Below the pieces are notes generated by a model that was not told the DNA's origin, searched no databases, and worked only from the letters and a program-made list of their open reading frames with translations. A stretch of DNA of 39,647 bases from Aequorivita sp. UBA3180 (GTDB lineage: Bacteria > Bacteroidota > Bacteroidia > Flavobacteriales > Flavobacteriaceae). The stretch lies in NCBI GenBank assembly GCA_002364215.1, contig DEXQ01000004.1, positions 1-39,647 of the forward strand. The letters run 5' to 3'. A program made the translations under genes and the position numbers. How positions within the stretch are numbered: position 1 is the first letter of the stretch; each line of letters opens with the position of its first letter. This document shows, in pieces, positions 25,636 to 34,249 of this stretch.

Positions 25636-26076
25636 ATGCTTTTCAGAAAAAAGAAAGATAAAAAACCTTCTAACATTGCTATGATGGATTCTAAAATTAA
25701 CGAAGAATACGTTGAGGAAAAAGTCACTAAAATAAAAGACGAAGATGTTGAATTAGTAATGAAAAATGAGGAAGCCATTTCCAAAAAACTGAGCAATGCC
25801 AGTCCTTTACGAAAATATGCCGAGCTCGGAAAAATTATGTTCGCAATGCTGAAAGACGTTAAAAAAGGCACTTATCCAAATGTGCCGTGGTTTACAATTG
25901 CCTCCATAGCGGTAGCTCTTTTATACGTTTTCAACCCTTTTGATTTGGTGCCAGATTTTATTCCGGGAGTTGGCTACATAGATGATTTGGCTGTACTATC
26001 AATCGGCATGGGTTGGATTGAAACTGATCTTCACAAATATTTGGATTGGCGTTTGGCGGAAGGCGAAAAAGCTTAA
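25636..26076 (+). CDS. YkvA family (DUF1232) protein
   Basis: 146 residues. A basic, Lys/Glu-rich N-terminal half (about 1-75) is followed by the DUF1232 domain: P-W-F-T-I-A-S-I-A-V-A-L-L-Y-V, then the core N-P-F-D-L-V-P-D-F-I-P-G-V-G-Y-I-D-D-L-A. Members are small membrane-associated proteins of unknown function. The last 4 bp overlap the 3' end of folD on the other strand. Confidence 0.9.
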   Translation: MLFRKKKDKKPSNIAMMDSKINEEYVEEKVTKIKDEDVELVMKNEEAISKKLSNASPLRKYAELGKIMFAMLKDVKKGTYPNVPWFTIASIAVALLYVFNPFDLVPDFIPGVGYIDDLAVLSIGMGWIETDLHKYLDWRLAEGEKA

Positions 26077-26951
26077 CCCTTTCGTTGTTCTCTTGCCAAA
26101 AGTGTGTTTTTAAGAAGCATCGCAATTGTCATTGGGCCAACACCACCTGGTACAGGTGTTATAAACGAAGCTTTTTTACTCACATTCTCAAAGTCAACAT
26201 CACCTGTAATCACATAGCCTTTGGGGTGGTCTGTGTCTTCTACCCTTGTTATACCCACATCGATAATTACCACATCGTCCTTTACCATTTCGGCTTTTAA
26301 GAAGTTGGGAACTCCCAATGCTGAAATAATTATATCCGCTTGCGTGGTAATTTGTGCAATGTTTTTTGTGTTACTGTGCGTAAGTGTAACGGTACTGTTT
26401 CCGGGCCACCCTTTGCGGCTCATTAAAATACTCATTGGGCGACCAACTATGTGGCTTCTTCCAATAACTACGGTGTGTTTTCCTTTAGTATCAACATCAT
26501 ATCGTTGCAATAATTCAAGAATTCCAAAAGGTGTTGCAGGAATAAATGTGCTCATATCCAAAGCCATTTTTCCGAAGTTTTCAGGATGGAAACCATCCAC
26601 ATCTTTTGAAGGATCCACGGTAAGAAGAACTTTTTGAGTATCAATTTGCGGAGGTAATGGAAGCTGAACAATAAAACCGTCAATATTGTCGTCTTCGTTC
26701 AATTCCTTGATTTTTTTTAGCAATTCCAGTTCGCTGGTAGTATGCGGCATTTTTACCAAAGTAGATTCAAAACCTACCCGTTCGCAAGCTTTCACTTTAC
26801 TGCCCACGTAAGTAAGGCTCGCACCGTCATCGCCCACAATAATTGCGGCAAGGTGAGGCACTTTTTCACCATTGGCCTTCATTTTTTCAACTTCAGCAGC
26901 TATTTCATTTTTTATGTCGTTGCTTACTTTCTTTCCGTCTAGTATTGTCAT
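26073..26951 (-). CDS. folD: Bifunctional methylenetetrahydrofolate dehydrogenase/cyclohydrolase
   Basis: 292 residues, normal. It interconverts 5,10-methylene-, methenyl- and 10-formyl-tetrahydrofolate with NAD(P). Catalytic Tyr48 and Lys52 sit in T-Y-V-G-S-K-V-K-A-C. The motifs Q-L-P-L-P-P-Q-I, D-G-F-H-P, G-R-S-H-I-V-G-R-P-M-S and T-P-V-P-G-G-V-G-P-M-T are intact. The 5' leader contains tandem heptamers 11 nt before the ATG. Convergent with the YkvA gene with a 4 bp overlap at the stops. Confidence 0.97.
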   Translation of the reverse strand: MTILDGKKVSNDIKNEIAAEVEKMKANGEKVPHLAAIIVGDDGASLTYVGSKVKACERVGFESTLVKMPHTTSELELLKKIKELNEDDNIDGFIVQLPLPPQIDTQKVLLTVDPSKDVDGFHPENFGKMALDMSTFIPATPFGILELLQRYDVDTKGKHTVVIGRSHIVGRPMSILMSRKGWPGNSTVTLTHSNTKNIAQITTQADIIISALGVPNFLKAEMVKDDVVIIDVGITRVEDTDHPKGYVITGDVDFENVSKKASFITPVPGGVGPMTIAMLLKNTLLAREQRKG

Positions 26952-26961
26952 TTGTTGAAAT

Positions 26962-27014
26962 GTTAATGGTTAATGGTTAATGGTTAATGGTATCGCTTCC
27001 AATTAACAATTAAC
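26962..27014. repeat. Tandem GTTAATG heptamers and inverted partner in the folD leader
   Basis: Four GTTAATG units run from 26962 to 26989, and two AATTAAC units (27001-27014) lie 11 bp further in the opposite sense (GTTAATT on the other strand). The two sets could pair. The array lies in the folD 5' leader, downstream of ffh. Confidence 0.8.
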
Positions 27015-27023
27015 ATATTTCAT

Positions 27024-28352
27024 TTACCTCATCTTCCCCATAGCCTGCATCATCTTGCGTCCGCCGCCGCCTTGCATCATTTTCATCATCTTGCTCATTT
27101 GGTCGAACTGTTTTAGCAATTGGTTTACCTGCTGAACGCTGGTTCCACTACCGGCAGCAATTCGTTTTTTACGGCTTCCGTTTATAATTGCTGGTTCTGT
27201 TCTTTCTTTTGGAGTCATGGAATGGATTATGGCTTCTATTCCTTTAAAAGCGTCATCGTCTATATCTACATCTTTCAAGGCTTTTCCAGCGCCTGGAATC
27301 ATTCCTACCAAATCCTTCATACTTCCCATTTTCTTCACCTGCTGTATTTGGTTAAGAAAATCGTCAAAACCGAATTGGTTCTTCGCAATTTTTTTCTGAA
27401 GTTTTCTGGCTTCCTCTTCATCAAATTGTTCCTGGGCTCTTTCCACAAGTGAAACAACATCTCCCATCCCCAAAATACGATCGGCCATACGGGCTGGGTG
27501 AAACACATCAATGGCGTCCATTTTTTCACCTGTACCGATAAACTTAATTGGCTTATCAACAACACTTTTAATGGAAATAGCGGCACCACCACGGGTATCA
27601 CCATCGAGTTTGGTAAGCACGACCCCATCAAAATTCAACCTTTCGTTAAATGCTTTAGCCGTGTTTACAGCATCCTGCCCCGTCATTGCATCTACTACAA
27701 AAAGAGTTTCATGTGGGTTGATTGCTTTATGCACATTTGCAATCTCCGTCATCATCGCCTCATCTATGGCCAGACGACCCGCGGTATCAACAATCACTAC
27801 GTTGAAACCATTTTGCTTCGCATGTGCAATGGCGTTTTGGGCAATCTGTACCGGATTTTTATTTTCAGGTTCGCTGTAAACCTCCACTCCTATCTGGTCG
27901 CCCACCACGTGCAATTGGTTAATTGCCGCGGGACGGTAAATATCACAGGCTACCAAAAGTGGTTTTTTTGTTTTTTTAGTTTTAAGATAATTGGCAAGTT
28001 TTCCGGAGAAAGTAGTTTTACCACTACCCTGCAAACCAGACATTAAAATAACCGTTGGCGTGCCACTCAAATTCACCCCAGCGGTTTCGCCACCCATCAA
28101 TTGGGTAAGCTCGTCTTTTACCAACTTTACCATCAATTGGCCCGGCTGAAGCGTAGTAAGTACGTTTTGGCCGAGTGCCTTTTCCTTTACGGTATTGGTA
28201 AATTCCTTGGCGGTTTTAAAGTTAACGTCAGCGTCCAAAAGGGCACGGCGGACTTCTTTTAAAGTTTCGGCTACGTTTACTTCGGTGATGCTGCCGTGAC
28301 CTTTCAGTACGTGCAGCGCTTTGTCCAGCTTATCGCTTAAATTATCAAACAT
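27024..28352 (-). CDS. ffh: Signal recognition particle protein Ffh
   Basis: 442 residues from the ATG at 28352. It is the GTPase that binds 4.5S RNA and signal sequences and delivers ribosomes to FtsY. The N domain, then G1 G-L-Q-G-S-G-K-T (106-113), D-T-A-G-R-L, T-K-L-D-G-D and R-G-G-A are visible, followed by a Met-rich M domain that ends G-G-G-G-R-K-M-M-Q-A-M-G-K-M-R. The frame remains open 132 bp further upstream, but the extension has no resemblance to Ffh and lies across the promoter TACCTTTG (28378-28385). The internal start M-F-D-N-L-S-D-K-L is preferred. Confidence 0.97.
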   Translation of the reverse strand: MFDNLSDKLDKALHVLKGHGSITEVNVAETLKEVRRALLDADVNFKTAKEFTNTVKEKALGQNVLTTLQPGQLMVKLVKDELTQLMGGETAGVNLSGTPTVILMSGLQGSGKTTFSGKLANYLKTKKTKKPLLVACDIYRPAAINQLHVVGDQIGVEVYSEPENKNPVQIAQNAIAHAKQNGFNVVIVDTAGRLAIDEAMMTEIANVHKAINPHETLFVVDAMTGQDAVNTAKAFNERLNFDGVVLTKLDGDTRGGAAISIKSVVDKPIKFIGTGEKMDAIDVFHPARMADRILGMGDVVSLVERAQEQFDEEEARKLQKKIAKNQFGFDDFLNQIQQVKKMGSMKDLVGMIPGAGKALKDVDIDDDAFKGIEAIIHSMTPKERTEPAIINGSRKKRIAAGSGTSVQQVNQLLKQFDQMSKMMKMMQGGGGRKMMQAMGKMR

Positions 28353-28377
28353 ATTCTTGCTTTCTTTTAAAGAGTTG

Positions 28378-28385
28378 CAAAGGTA
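28378..28385 (-). promoter_or_regulatory. -7 element of ffh promoter
   Basis: TACCTTTG on the minus strand matches TAnnTTTG and lies 25 bp before the ffh ATG. The upstream -33 is weak. It helps decide the ffh start. Confidence 0.55.
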
Positions 28386-28492
28386 AAAAAAAGTTGGCAG
28401 TATGCAGTTGCGGAAGGCGGTGTTTCTTATGATTTCAAAATAGGTAAGCAGAATAAAATTATTATGAGTTTTGTATATTGCCAATTCGAAAA

Positions 28493-29815
28493 ATGTATAT
28501 GATAAAACGAAAACTACTCTCTCCCTTTCAAAAGTTTGTCAACCTTCAAAGTTCCAGTGGAATTTTGCTGTTGGCAACCACAATTATTGCTTTGATCTGG
28601 GCAAATTCAGCTTTTTCCGAAAGCTATCTGTCATTTTGGAATTATGAAATAGGAATTGTTACAGACAGTTTTGAACTTAAAAAACCTTTGATACTTTGGG
28701 TTAACGATGGACTGATGGCTATTTTCTTTTTTTTGATAGGCTTGGAAATAAAGAGAGAGTTTTTAATTGGTGAACTCAATTCCACCAAAAAAGTTATGTT
28801 TCCACTTTTTGGCGCAATTGGTGGCATTGCGCTTCCAGTAATTTTATATATTATTCTAAATCAAAATCCCGATACGTTAAAGGGCTGGGGAATACCGATG
28901 GCTACTGACATTGCTTTTGCATTGGCAATTTTAAAAGTATTGGGCAATCGGGTGCCATTAAGTTTGAAAATATTTCTTACTGCCTTCGCAATTGTTGATG
29001 ATTTGGCGGCGGTTTTAGTGATTGCCATATTTTATAGCAGCAGTTTAAATTTAATATTGCTCGCTTATGCATTGGGCATATTGGCTGTTGTATATTTTTT
29101 AAGCTACAAAGGGTTTTATTTTGAATTTTTTACAATAGTTGTGGGTTTTGTAATCTGGTTATTGTTTTTGAAAGCAGGGCTCCATCCTACTCTGGCTGGA
29201 ATTTTAATGGCATTTGCTATTCCAGTGCGACAAAAAATAAGCACCCATGAATTTACTGACCAATTGGACACAGTGGTAAAAAAAATAAAAGATAGTACCA
29301 TTTTACAAAAACCGGTTCTTTCTGTAGAACAACTCCACCTGATAGAGGATTTGGAAGGTTGGTCTGACAAATACCGTTCGCCCTTGCAGCATTTAGAGCA
29401 CAAACTTCACAACTGGGTTGCCTATTTGGTAATACCAATTTTCGCGCTTGCCAACGCCGGAGTAGCCATAAGTGGCGGCGAGGGCCTGGAAACAGTTTTA
29501 ATTGTAAATATTATGGTCTGTTTGATAATAGGCAAGAGTATCGGAATTTCTGTGGTTATCTTTTTGGCCCGAAAACTTAAAATTATTGAAGTGCCTGCAG
29601 ATATTACCAATAAACAGATAATTGGCGTTTCTTTTCTAGCTGGAATAGGTTTTACAATGGCTATATTCATAGCTGGCCTGGCCTTTAGCAGCAGTCCAGA
29701 ATATATAGATTCCGCAAAAATTGGGATTTTAATAGGTTCCTTCATTTCGGCTATTATTGGCTATGGAATTCTCCGCTTTAAAACTGTAAAAGGGAAGTTT
29801 GACCATTCCAAATAA
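28493..29815 (+). CDS. nhaA: Na+/H+ antiporter NhaA
   Basis: 440 residues from the ATG at 28493 (a TTG at 28478 and a second ATG at 28499 are alternatives). It exchanges sodium for protons across the inner membrane and helps salt and pH homeostasis. Twelve hydrophobic segments are seen. Family motifs are N-D-G-L-M-A-I-F-F-F-L-I-G-L-E-I-K-R-E, the A-T-D-I-A-F-A Asp, and the paired Asp in I-V-D-D-L-A (counterparts of E. coli D133, D163, D164). The loop between helices in the second half is longer than in E. coli NhaA. The gene diverges from ffh. Confidence 0.95.
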   Translation: MYMIKRKLLSPFQKFVNLQSSSGILLLATTIIALIWANSAFSESYLSFWNYEIGIVTDSFELKKPLILWVNDGLMAIFFFLIGLEIKREFLIGELNSTKKVMFPLFGAIGGIALPVILYIILNQNPDTLKGWGIPMATDIAFALAILKVLGNRVPLSLKIFLTAFAIVDDLAAVLVIAIFYSSSLNLILLAYALGILAVVYFLSYKGFYFEFFTIVVGFVIWLLFLKAGLHPTLAGILMAFAIPVRQKISTHEFTDQLDTVVKKIKDSTILQKPVLSVEQLHLIEDLEGWSDKYRSPLQHLEHKLHNWVAYLVIPIFALANAGVAISGGEGLETVLIVNIMVCLIIGKSIGISVVIFLARKLKIIEVPADITNKQIIGVSFLAGIGFTMAIFIAGLAFSSSPEYIDSAKIGILIGSFISAIIGYGILRFKTVKGKFDHSK

Positions 29816-30194
29816 TTAACTTCAAAAAAAATCGACTTCTATTGGTGCTTGGCCATACATCGCTTATGATTTTAAGTATTTAACCACATTGCCCGAAAAT
29901 GCGTTTCTAAAATGCTTTCGTTTCAATTGACTTTCTTTTGAAACTTTCTTCTATTGAATATTTATTATGAATTTTATGACGTCCGTAATACCATAGTTGG
30001 ACTTCAATTCTAAAAATCACTTTATGGATTCGCAATAAAAAAGTTCTGAAAAATCAATTCAAATCAGAAATCGGGTCATTCAGAACAAAATTTTTGCACT
30101 CAAAACAATTCCCACAAATTCATTGGCTTTTAAAATTAATTTTCCACTTGAAAACAATTTAAGCTGCAAAGAATAATTTTAAAAACTTAACACA
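29816..30194. other. 379 bp non-coding region upstream of FG-GAP/UnbV gene
   Basis: No gene is supported. GTTCTGA (30043-30049) and TCAGAAC (30080-30086) are inverted arms with a long loop. A weak promoter (TTG 30148-30150, 23 bp spacer, TAATTTTA 30174-30181) could drive the next gene. Confidence 0.4.
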
Positions 30195-31937
30195 ATGGCA
30201 AAATCATTACTATTTCTCAGTTTTTTTATCTCCACTTTTTTTATTCAAAGAAATTATTCGCAATCTTTTGAAGAAACCACCTTCGAGGATATTACAACAA
30301 CCCCTTCCGCTTCGCGAAGTGCCAATTTTATTGATGTGAATGGCGATGGCTGGGATGATATATTTTTTACCAACGGGCCTACTGCTGGGCAAAACAATAT
30401 GCTTTACATTAACAACGGCGACAACACTTTCACTACCGTAACCGCTGATGATATAGTTTCAGACAACGACCGTTCGGACGGGGCAAGTTTTGCCGATGTT
30501 GACAATGATGGTGATTTGGATGCGGTGGTTGTAACCTACGGTAGAAATGGCGTTGGAAAAAAGAATTATTTCTACCGAAACAATGGCGACGGTACTTTTG
30601 AATATGAGCCCACAAACGCTATCGGAATTCCGCTGACCTATTCTGAAATGGTGAATTGGATTGACCTCAACAACGATCAGTTTTTGGACGCTTACATTAC
30701 GAATAGCATAGTTTCTACCCGAAATCTGTATTTCGAAAACCAAGGCGATGGCTCTTTTGAACCTGTGACTGGTCTGTCCATTACCAGTGAAACCCTTGCT
30801 TCGCGTTCCATAAATTGGATTGATTATGACGGCGATGGCGACAGTGATTTGTTTGTTGCGAATGAAGACAATACCAACAATTCACTTTTCAGAAATGACG
30901 GCCCTAATAATTTCACCCAAATCACCAATCTTTCCATTACCCAAAACGGAAAAAACTCTGCAGGGAGTTCTTGGGCAGATGTGGACAACGATGGCGATTT
31001 CGATCTTTTTGTAGCCAATTGGGGTGGACAAAACAATCAATTATTTATTAATGAAAATGGAACATTTATAGAGCAAACTAGTTCAGCAATTGCTGCGGAA
31101 ACTGGAAGCTCGTTCGGTTCTGCCTTTGCAGATGTTGATAATGATGGCGATTTAGATCTTTTGGTTTGCAATGCCTATTTTGCGGGACAGGTAACAAATT
31201 CACTTTTTATAAATGATGGCACCGGAAACTTTTCCAAAGACACAAACAGCAGTTTGGCAAACCACCAAGGCAATACGTTTGGCTGCGCCTTTGGCGATTA
31301 TAACAACGATGGTTGGTTGGATGTGATTTTGGCGAATACTTTAAATGAAAACCAAAGCAATTCGCTGTTCAAAAATACGGGAAGCGGGAATAATTGGATA
31401 AAAATTCACTGTGTTGGCGATCCATCAAACGGTCCGGCTGTTGGGGCGAAAGTTAGAATTAGGGCTACCATAAACGGTAATGAAGTTTGGCAAACACGCC
31501 AGATTGAAGCCGCAAGCGGTTATTGTAGCCAGAACAGTTATACCAATCATTTTGGGTTGGGAGATGCTTCAAATGCATCGGAAATTGAAATTCAGTGGCC
31601 TTCGGGAGCGGTTGAAACTTTTACGGATATTGATGGAAATAATACTTATTTGGTTGTTGAAGGCAATGGAATTCAGTTGGGCACAACAACTCCAATTAAA
31701 TACGGTTATGTTATTTATCCTGTTCCTGCGGATGATGTTTTGATTGTAAATTTTCCAAAGGATGAATTAAATTCAAAAGTAGAACTCTTTGATTTAAATG
31801 CTAGAAAAGTAAAAGAAGGCACAAACAATAATGCAATATCTATGGAAATGGATATTAGTCATTTAAATGCGGGAACCTATATTTTGAAAATCACCAATAA
31901 CGACCAAGTCACCTCACAAAAAATAATTATTAAATAG
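30195..31937 (+). CDS. FG-GAP/VCBS and UnbV (ASPIC) domain protein with T9SS sorting domain
   Basis: 580 residues. A signal peptide (to about residue 22, Y-S-Q) is followed by six or more FG-GAP/VCBS-type repeats, each with a calcium-loop such as D-V-N-G-D-G-W-D-D, D-V-D-N-D-G-D-L-D or D-Y-D-G-D-G-D-S-D (about 45-385). Residues about 400-490 form an ASPIC/UnbV domain (G-A-K-V-R-I-R-A ... G-Y-C-S-Q-N-S-Y-T-N-H-F-G-L-G). The last 70 residues form a T9SS type A C-terminal domain, Y-P-V-P-A-D-D-V-L-I-V-N-F to L-N-A-G-T-Y-I-L-K-I-T. It is probably exported and attached at the outer face. The ligand is unknown. It stands alone between nhaA and the GNAT gene. Confidence 0.93.
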   Translation: MAKSLLFLSFFISTFFIQRNYSQSFEETTFEDITTTPSASRSANFIDVNGDGWDDIFFTNGPTAGQNNMLYINNGDNTFTTVTADDIVSDNDRSDGASFADVDNDGDLDAVVVTYGRNGVGKKNYFYRNNGDGTFEYEPTNAIGIPLTYSEMVNWIDLNNDQFLDAYITNSIVSTRNLYFENQGDGSFEPVTGLSITSETLASRSINWIDYDGDGDSDLFVANEDNTNNSLFRNDGPNNFTQITNLSITQNGKNSAGSSWADVDNDGDFDLFVANWGGQNNQLFINENGTFIEQTSSAIAAETGSSFGSAFADVDNDGDLDLLVCNAYFAGQVTNSLFINDGTGNFSKDTNSSLANHQGNTFGCAFGDYNNDGWLDVILANTLNENQSNSLFKNTGSGNNWIKIHCVGDPSNGPAVGAKVRIRATINGNEVWQTRQIEAASGYCSQNSYTNHFGLGDASNASEIEIQWPSGAVETFTDIDGNNTYLVVEGNGIQLGTTTPIKYGYVIYPVPADDVLIVNFPKDELNSKVELFDLNARKVKEGTNNNAISMEMDISHLNAGTYILKITNNDQVTSQKIIIK

Positions 31938-32042
31938 AAACCTACTGTTCCTAAGTGTTGGTTTGTTAGTGAGCGTGTTGGATTTCCACTATGGAAATTC
32001 AGCACGTTTTTGGTATCTTCACTTCGCCAAAAACCAAAATTG

Positions 32043-32498
32043 ATGAAACTTTTACGCACAGATTCCACAAACAAAGACTTTATTGAATTGGTGAAACAGC
32101 TCGATGCAGACCTTGCGATTCGCGATGGCGATGACCATCCGTTTTACGATCAATTCAATAAAATAGATTCCATAAAACATACCGTTGTTGCTTATGACGA
32201 AAATAATACTTCCGTGGGCTGCGGTGCTATTAAGCAATTTGAGCCAAACGTAATGGAAGTGAAACGAATGTATGTTCCTTTGGAACAACGCGGAAAGGGA
32301 ATTGCCGTGGAAGTTTTAAAAGAACTGGAAACTTGGGCAAGGGAATTGGGCAACTCAAAATGTATATTGGAAACTGGTATTAAACAACCCGAGGCCATTT
32401 CGCTTTATAAAAAATGCGGTTATAGATTTATTGACAACTACGGTCAATATGCTGGAGTGGAAAACAGTATATGTTTTGAGAAACTTTTAAATCGTTAA
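32043..32498 (+). CDS. GNAT family N-acetyltransferase
   Basis: 151 residues from the ATG at 32043. An upstream extension of 11 codons is not conserved-looking. The acetyl-CoA loop is E-Q-R-G-K-G-I-A, preceded by the V-K-R-M-Y-V strand. L-E-T-G-I-K-Q-P-E-A-I-S-L-Y-K-K-C-G-Y-R is the second typical motif. It acetylates an unknown amine, possibly an amino acid or small molecule. The APC permease starts 10 bp after its stop, so the two may form a pair. Confidence 0.9.
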   Translation: MKLLRTDSTNKDFIELVKQLDADLAIRDGDDHPFYDQFNKIDSIKHTVVAYDENNTSVGCGAIKQFEPNVMEVKRMYVPLEQRGKGIAVEVLKELETWARELGNSKCILETGIKQPEAISLYKKCGYRFIDNYGQYAGVENSICFEKLLNR

Positions 32499-32508
32499 TA
32501 ATTTCAAA

Positions 32509-33804
32509 TTGAAAAACTCCAAAGATTCCATAAAACTAAAAGACGCCATAGCCATTGGCATCGGCGGTATGGTTGGCGGTGGAATTTTTGCTGTTTTGGG
32601 TTTGGCTGTTTCACTCGCAAAAGGTGGAACACCAATAGCTTTTCTTTTTGCTGGGATTATTGCTTTGTTTACAGCTTATAGCTATTCAAAATTATCACTA
32701 TCGTTTCCCGATCGTGGTGGAACAGTACGGTTTGTGAATGAAGGTTTTGGTAAAGGTATTTTTAGTGGCGGCATCAATAACGTTTTGTGGATAAGCTATA
32801 TAATTATGCTCTCGCTTTACGCCAGCGCTTTTGGTAGTTATGCGCCTAATTTGATTTCCATAACTGGCTCAAAAGCAATTGATACCCACATTTTTGTGAG
32901 TGGCGTTATTTTGCTGGCAACGCTTATAAATTACTACAGTCTAAAAGTTGTGGGCAAAATTGAAAGCCTTGCGGTTTTTGTAAAACTATTTATCTTATTG
33001 GCCTTCGCAGGAATTGGAATTTATGGCTTATTCGGAAATGCTAATCTTTCACAGCTTAATCCCACAAACTGGGAAAGTCCGTTTTTATTACTTACGGGCG
33101 GAATGGTAATTTTTGTAGCTTATGAAGGTTTTGAGCTTATTGCCAATGCCGTTCCTAATTTGGAAAATCCGAAGAAAAATGTTTCCCGAGCCTATTTTAT
33201 CTCCGTGGGTTTTGTGGTTTTGCTTTATATAATTATTGCGATGGTTACTGTGGGCTCTTTAAGTTTTGATAAAATAGCAACCGCTAAAGACTATGTTTTG
33301 GCAGCCGCCGCCAAACCGATGATTGGGCAGATTGGATTCACCATTATGACGGTTGCCGCGCTTATTTCAACATTTTCTGCCATAAACGCTACACTTTACG
33401 GTGGAAGCCGAGTAAGCTATGAGCTTGCAGAAGATGATGAACTGCCCCATTCCTTTACAGACCAATTTTGGAACAAGCCCATTGGTTTAATTATTACGGT
33501 AATACTCACATTATTAACAGCAAATTTTTTAAACTTAGAAAGCATTTCAACCTCGGGCAGCGCAGGGTTCTTGTTGATTTTTGCAGTTGTAAACTATGTA
33601 AGTTTTCGCAAAGCGGAAAAAATAAAATCGAATAAAACAATCAGTATAATTGGAGCTATTCTTTCATCCGTTGCCTTTATTGTTTTGATAGTTCAACAAT
33701 CCACTTCAAATTTATTGGGAGTATTTATTTCCCTGGGAATTATCTGTCTTTGTTTTATAGCGGAATGGGCTTATAAAAAGAAAGTTTCAAAAACCGAGCA
33801 ATAA
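32509..33804 (+). CDS. APC family amino acid permease
   Basis: 431 residues from a TTG at 32509. No ATG is available before the first conserved helix, so TTG is accepted. Roughly twelve membrane helices are seen. The first helix contains the APC signature G-I-G-G-M-V-G-G-G-I-F. S-F-P-D-R-G-G-T-V-R-F-V and Y-E-G-F-E-L-I-A-N-A are also family motifs. The substrate is unknown. It is preceded by the GNAT gene with 10 bp spacing and separated from arsR by its own promoter. Confidence 0.9.
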   Translation: MKNSKDSIKLKDAIAIGIGGMVGGGIFAVLGLAVSLAKGGTPIAFLFAGIIALFTAYSYSKLSLSFPDRGGTVRFVNEGFGKGIFSGGINNVLWISYIIMLSLYASAFGSYAPNLISITGSKAIDTHIFVSGVILLATLINYYSLKVVGKIESLAVFVKLFILLAFAGIGIYGLFGNANLSQLNPTNWESPFLLLTGGMVIFVAYEGFELIANAVPNLENPKKNVSRAYFISVGFVVLLYIIIAMVTVGSLSFDKIATAKDYVLAAAAKPMIGQIGFTIMTVAALISTFSAINATLYGGSRVSYELAEDDELPHSFTDQFWNKPIGLIITVILTLLTANFLNLESISTSGSAGFLLIFAVVNYVSFRKAEKIKSNKTISIIGAILSSVAFIVLIVQQSTSNLLGVFISLGIICLCFIAEWAYKKKVSKTEQ

Positions 33805-33832
33805 AAAATAACCACTTTTTTTAAAAATTCTA

Positions 33833-33868
33833 TTGTACTTTAATTCTTTAATCGTAATATTGCAATAT
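33833..33868 (+). promoter_or_regulatory. arsR promoter with overlapping ArsR-type operator
   Basis: TTG (33833-33835), a 19 bp spacer and TAATATTG (33855-33862) fit the Bacteroidota promoter with one mismatch. The perfect 12 bp palindrome ATATTGCAATAT (33857-33868), within a larger imperfect repeat from 33851, covers the -7 element. A repressor bound there would block initiation. Confidence 0.65.
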
Positions 33869-33886
33869 AATAATTGATACAAAACG

Positions 33887-34216
33887 ATGGGAATTACAAA
33901 AACTGAAATATTCACAGAACAGCAGAACCAAGTGGCAACATTCGCCAAAGCTTTTGGACATCCTGCCAGAGTAGCAATTCTTCAGCATTTGTTTAAAATA
34001 AACGCTTGCATTTGCGGTGATTTGGTAGAAGAAATAGGTTTGGCACAACCAACTATTAGCCAACATTTAAAAGAACTCAAAAACCTTGGTTTGATTAAAG
34101 GAAGTATTGAAGGAACAAGTATTTGCTATTGCATTGACAAAGATAACTGGACAAAAATGAAGACAATTATGATGCAGTTTTTAGACCAGGACATTTCAAA
34201 AGAAAATTGTTGCTAA
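33887..34216 (+). CDS. arsR: ArsR/SmtB family arsenic-responsive repressor
   Basis: 109 residues. Winged-helix repressor that releases DNA when As(III)/Sb(III) binds. The recognition helix is in A-Q-P-T-I-S-Q-H-L-K-E-L (53-64), and a typical H-P-A-R-V-A-I-L-Q-H-L precedes it. Candidate metalloid ligands are Cys41 and Cys43 (A-C-I-C-G-D-L), Cys80 and Cys82, and the C-terminal pair Cys108-Cys109. The operator palindrome lies 18 bp before the ATG. First gene of the arsenic operon; arsM begins 33 bp after it. Confidence 0.95.
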   Translation: MGITKTEIFTEQQNQVATFAKAFGHPARVAILQHLFKINACICGDLVEEIGLAQPTISQHLKELKNLGLIKGSIEGTSICYCIDKDNWTKMKTIMMQFLDQDISKENCC

Positions 34217-34249
34217 AAAAATTTAAAATAAAATCAAAACTTTTAAAAA

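Noticed and set aside
27498..28046. 182-codon open frame on the plus strand inside ffh
   Set aside because: It is antisense to the conserved GTPase domain and has no family resemblance.
28353..28484. Longer ffh start
   Set aside because: It overlaps the ffh -7 element and the 5' region of the divergent nhaA gene, and has no Ffh similarity.
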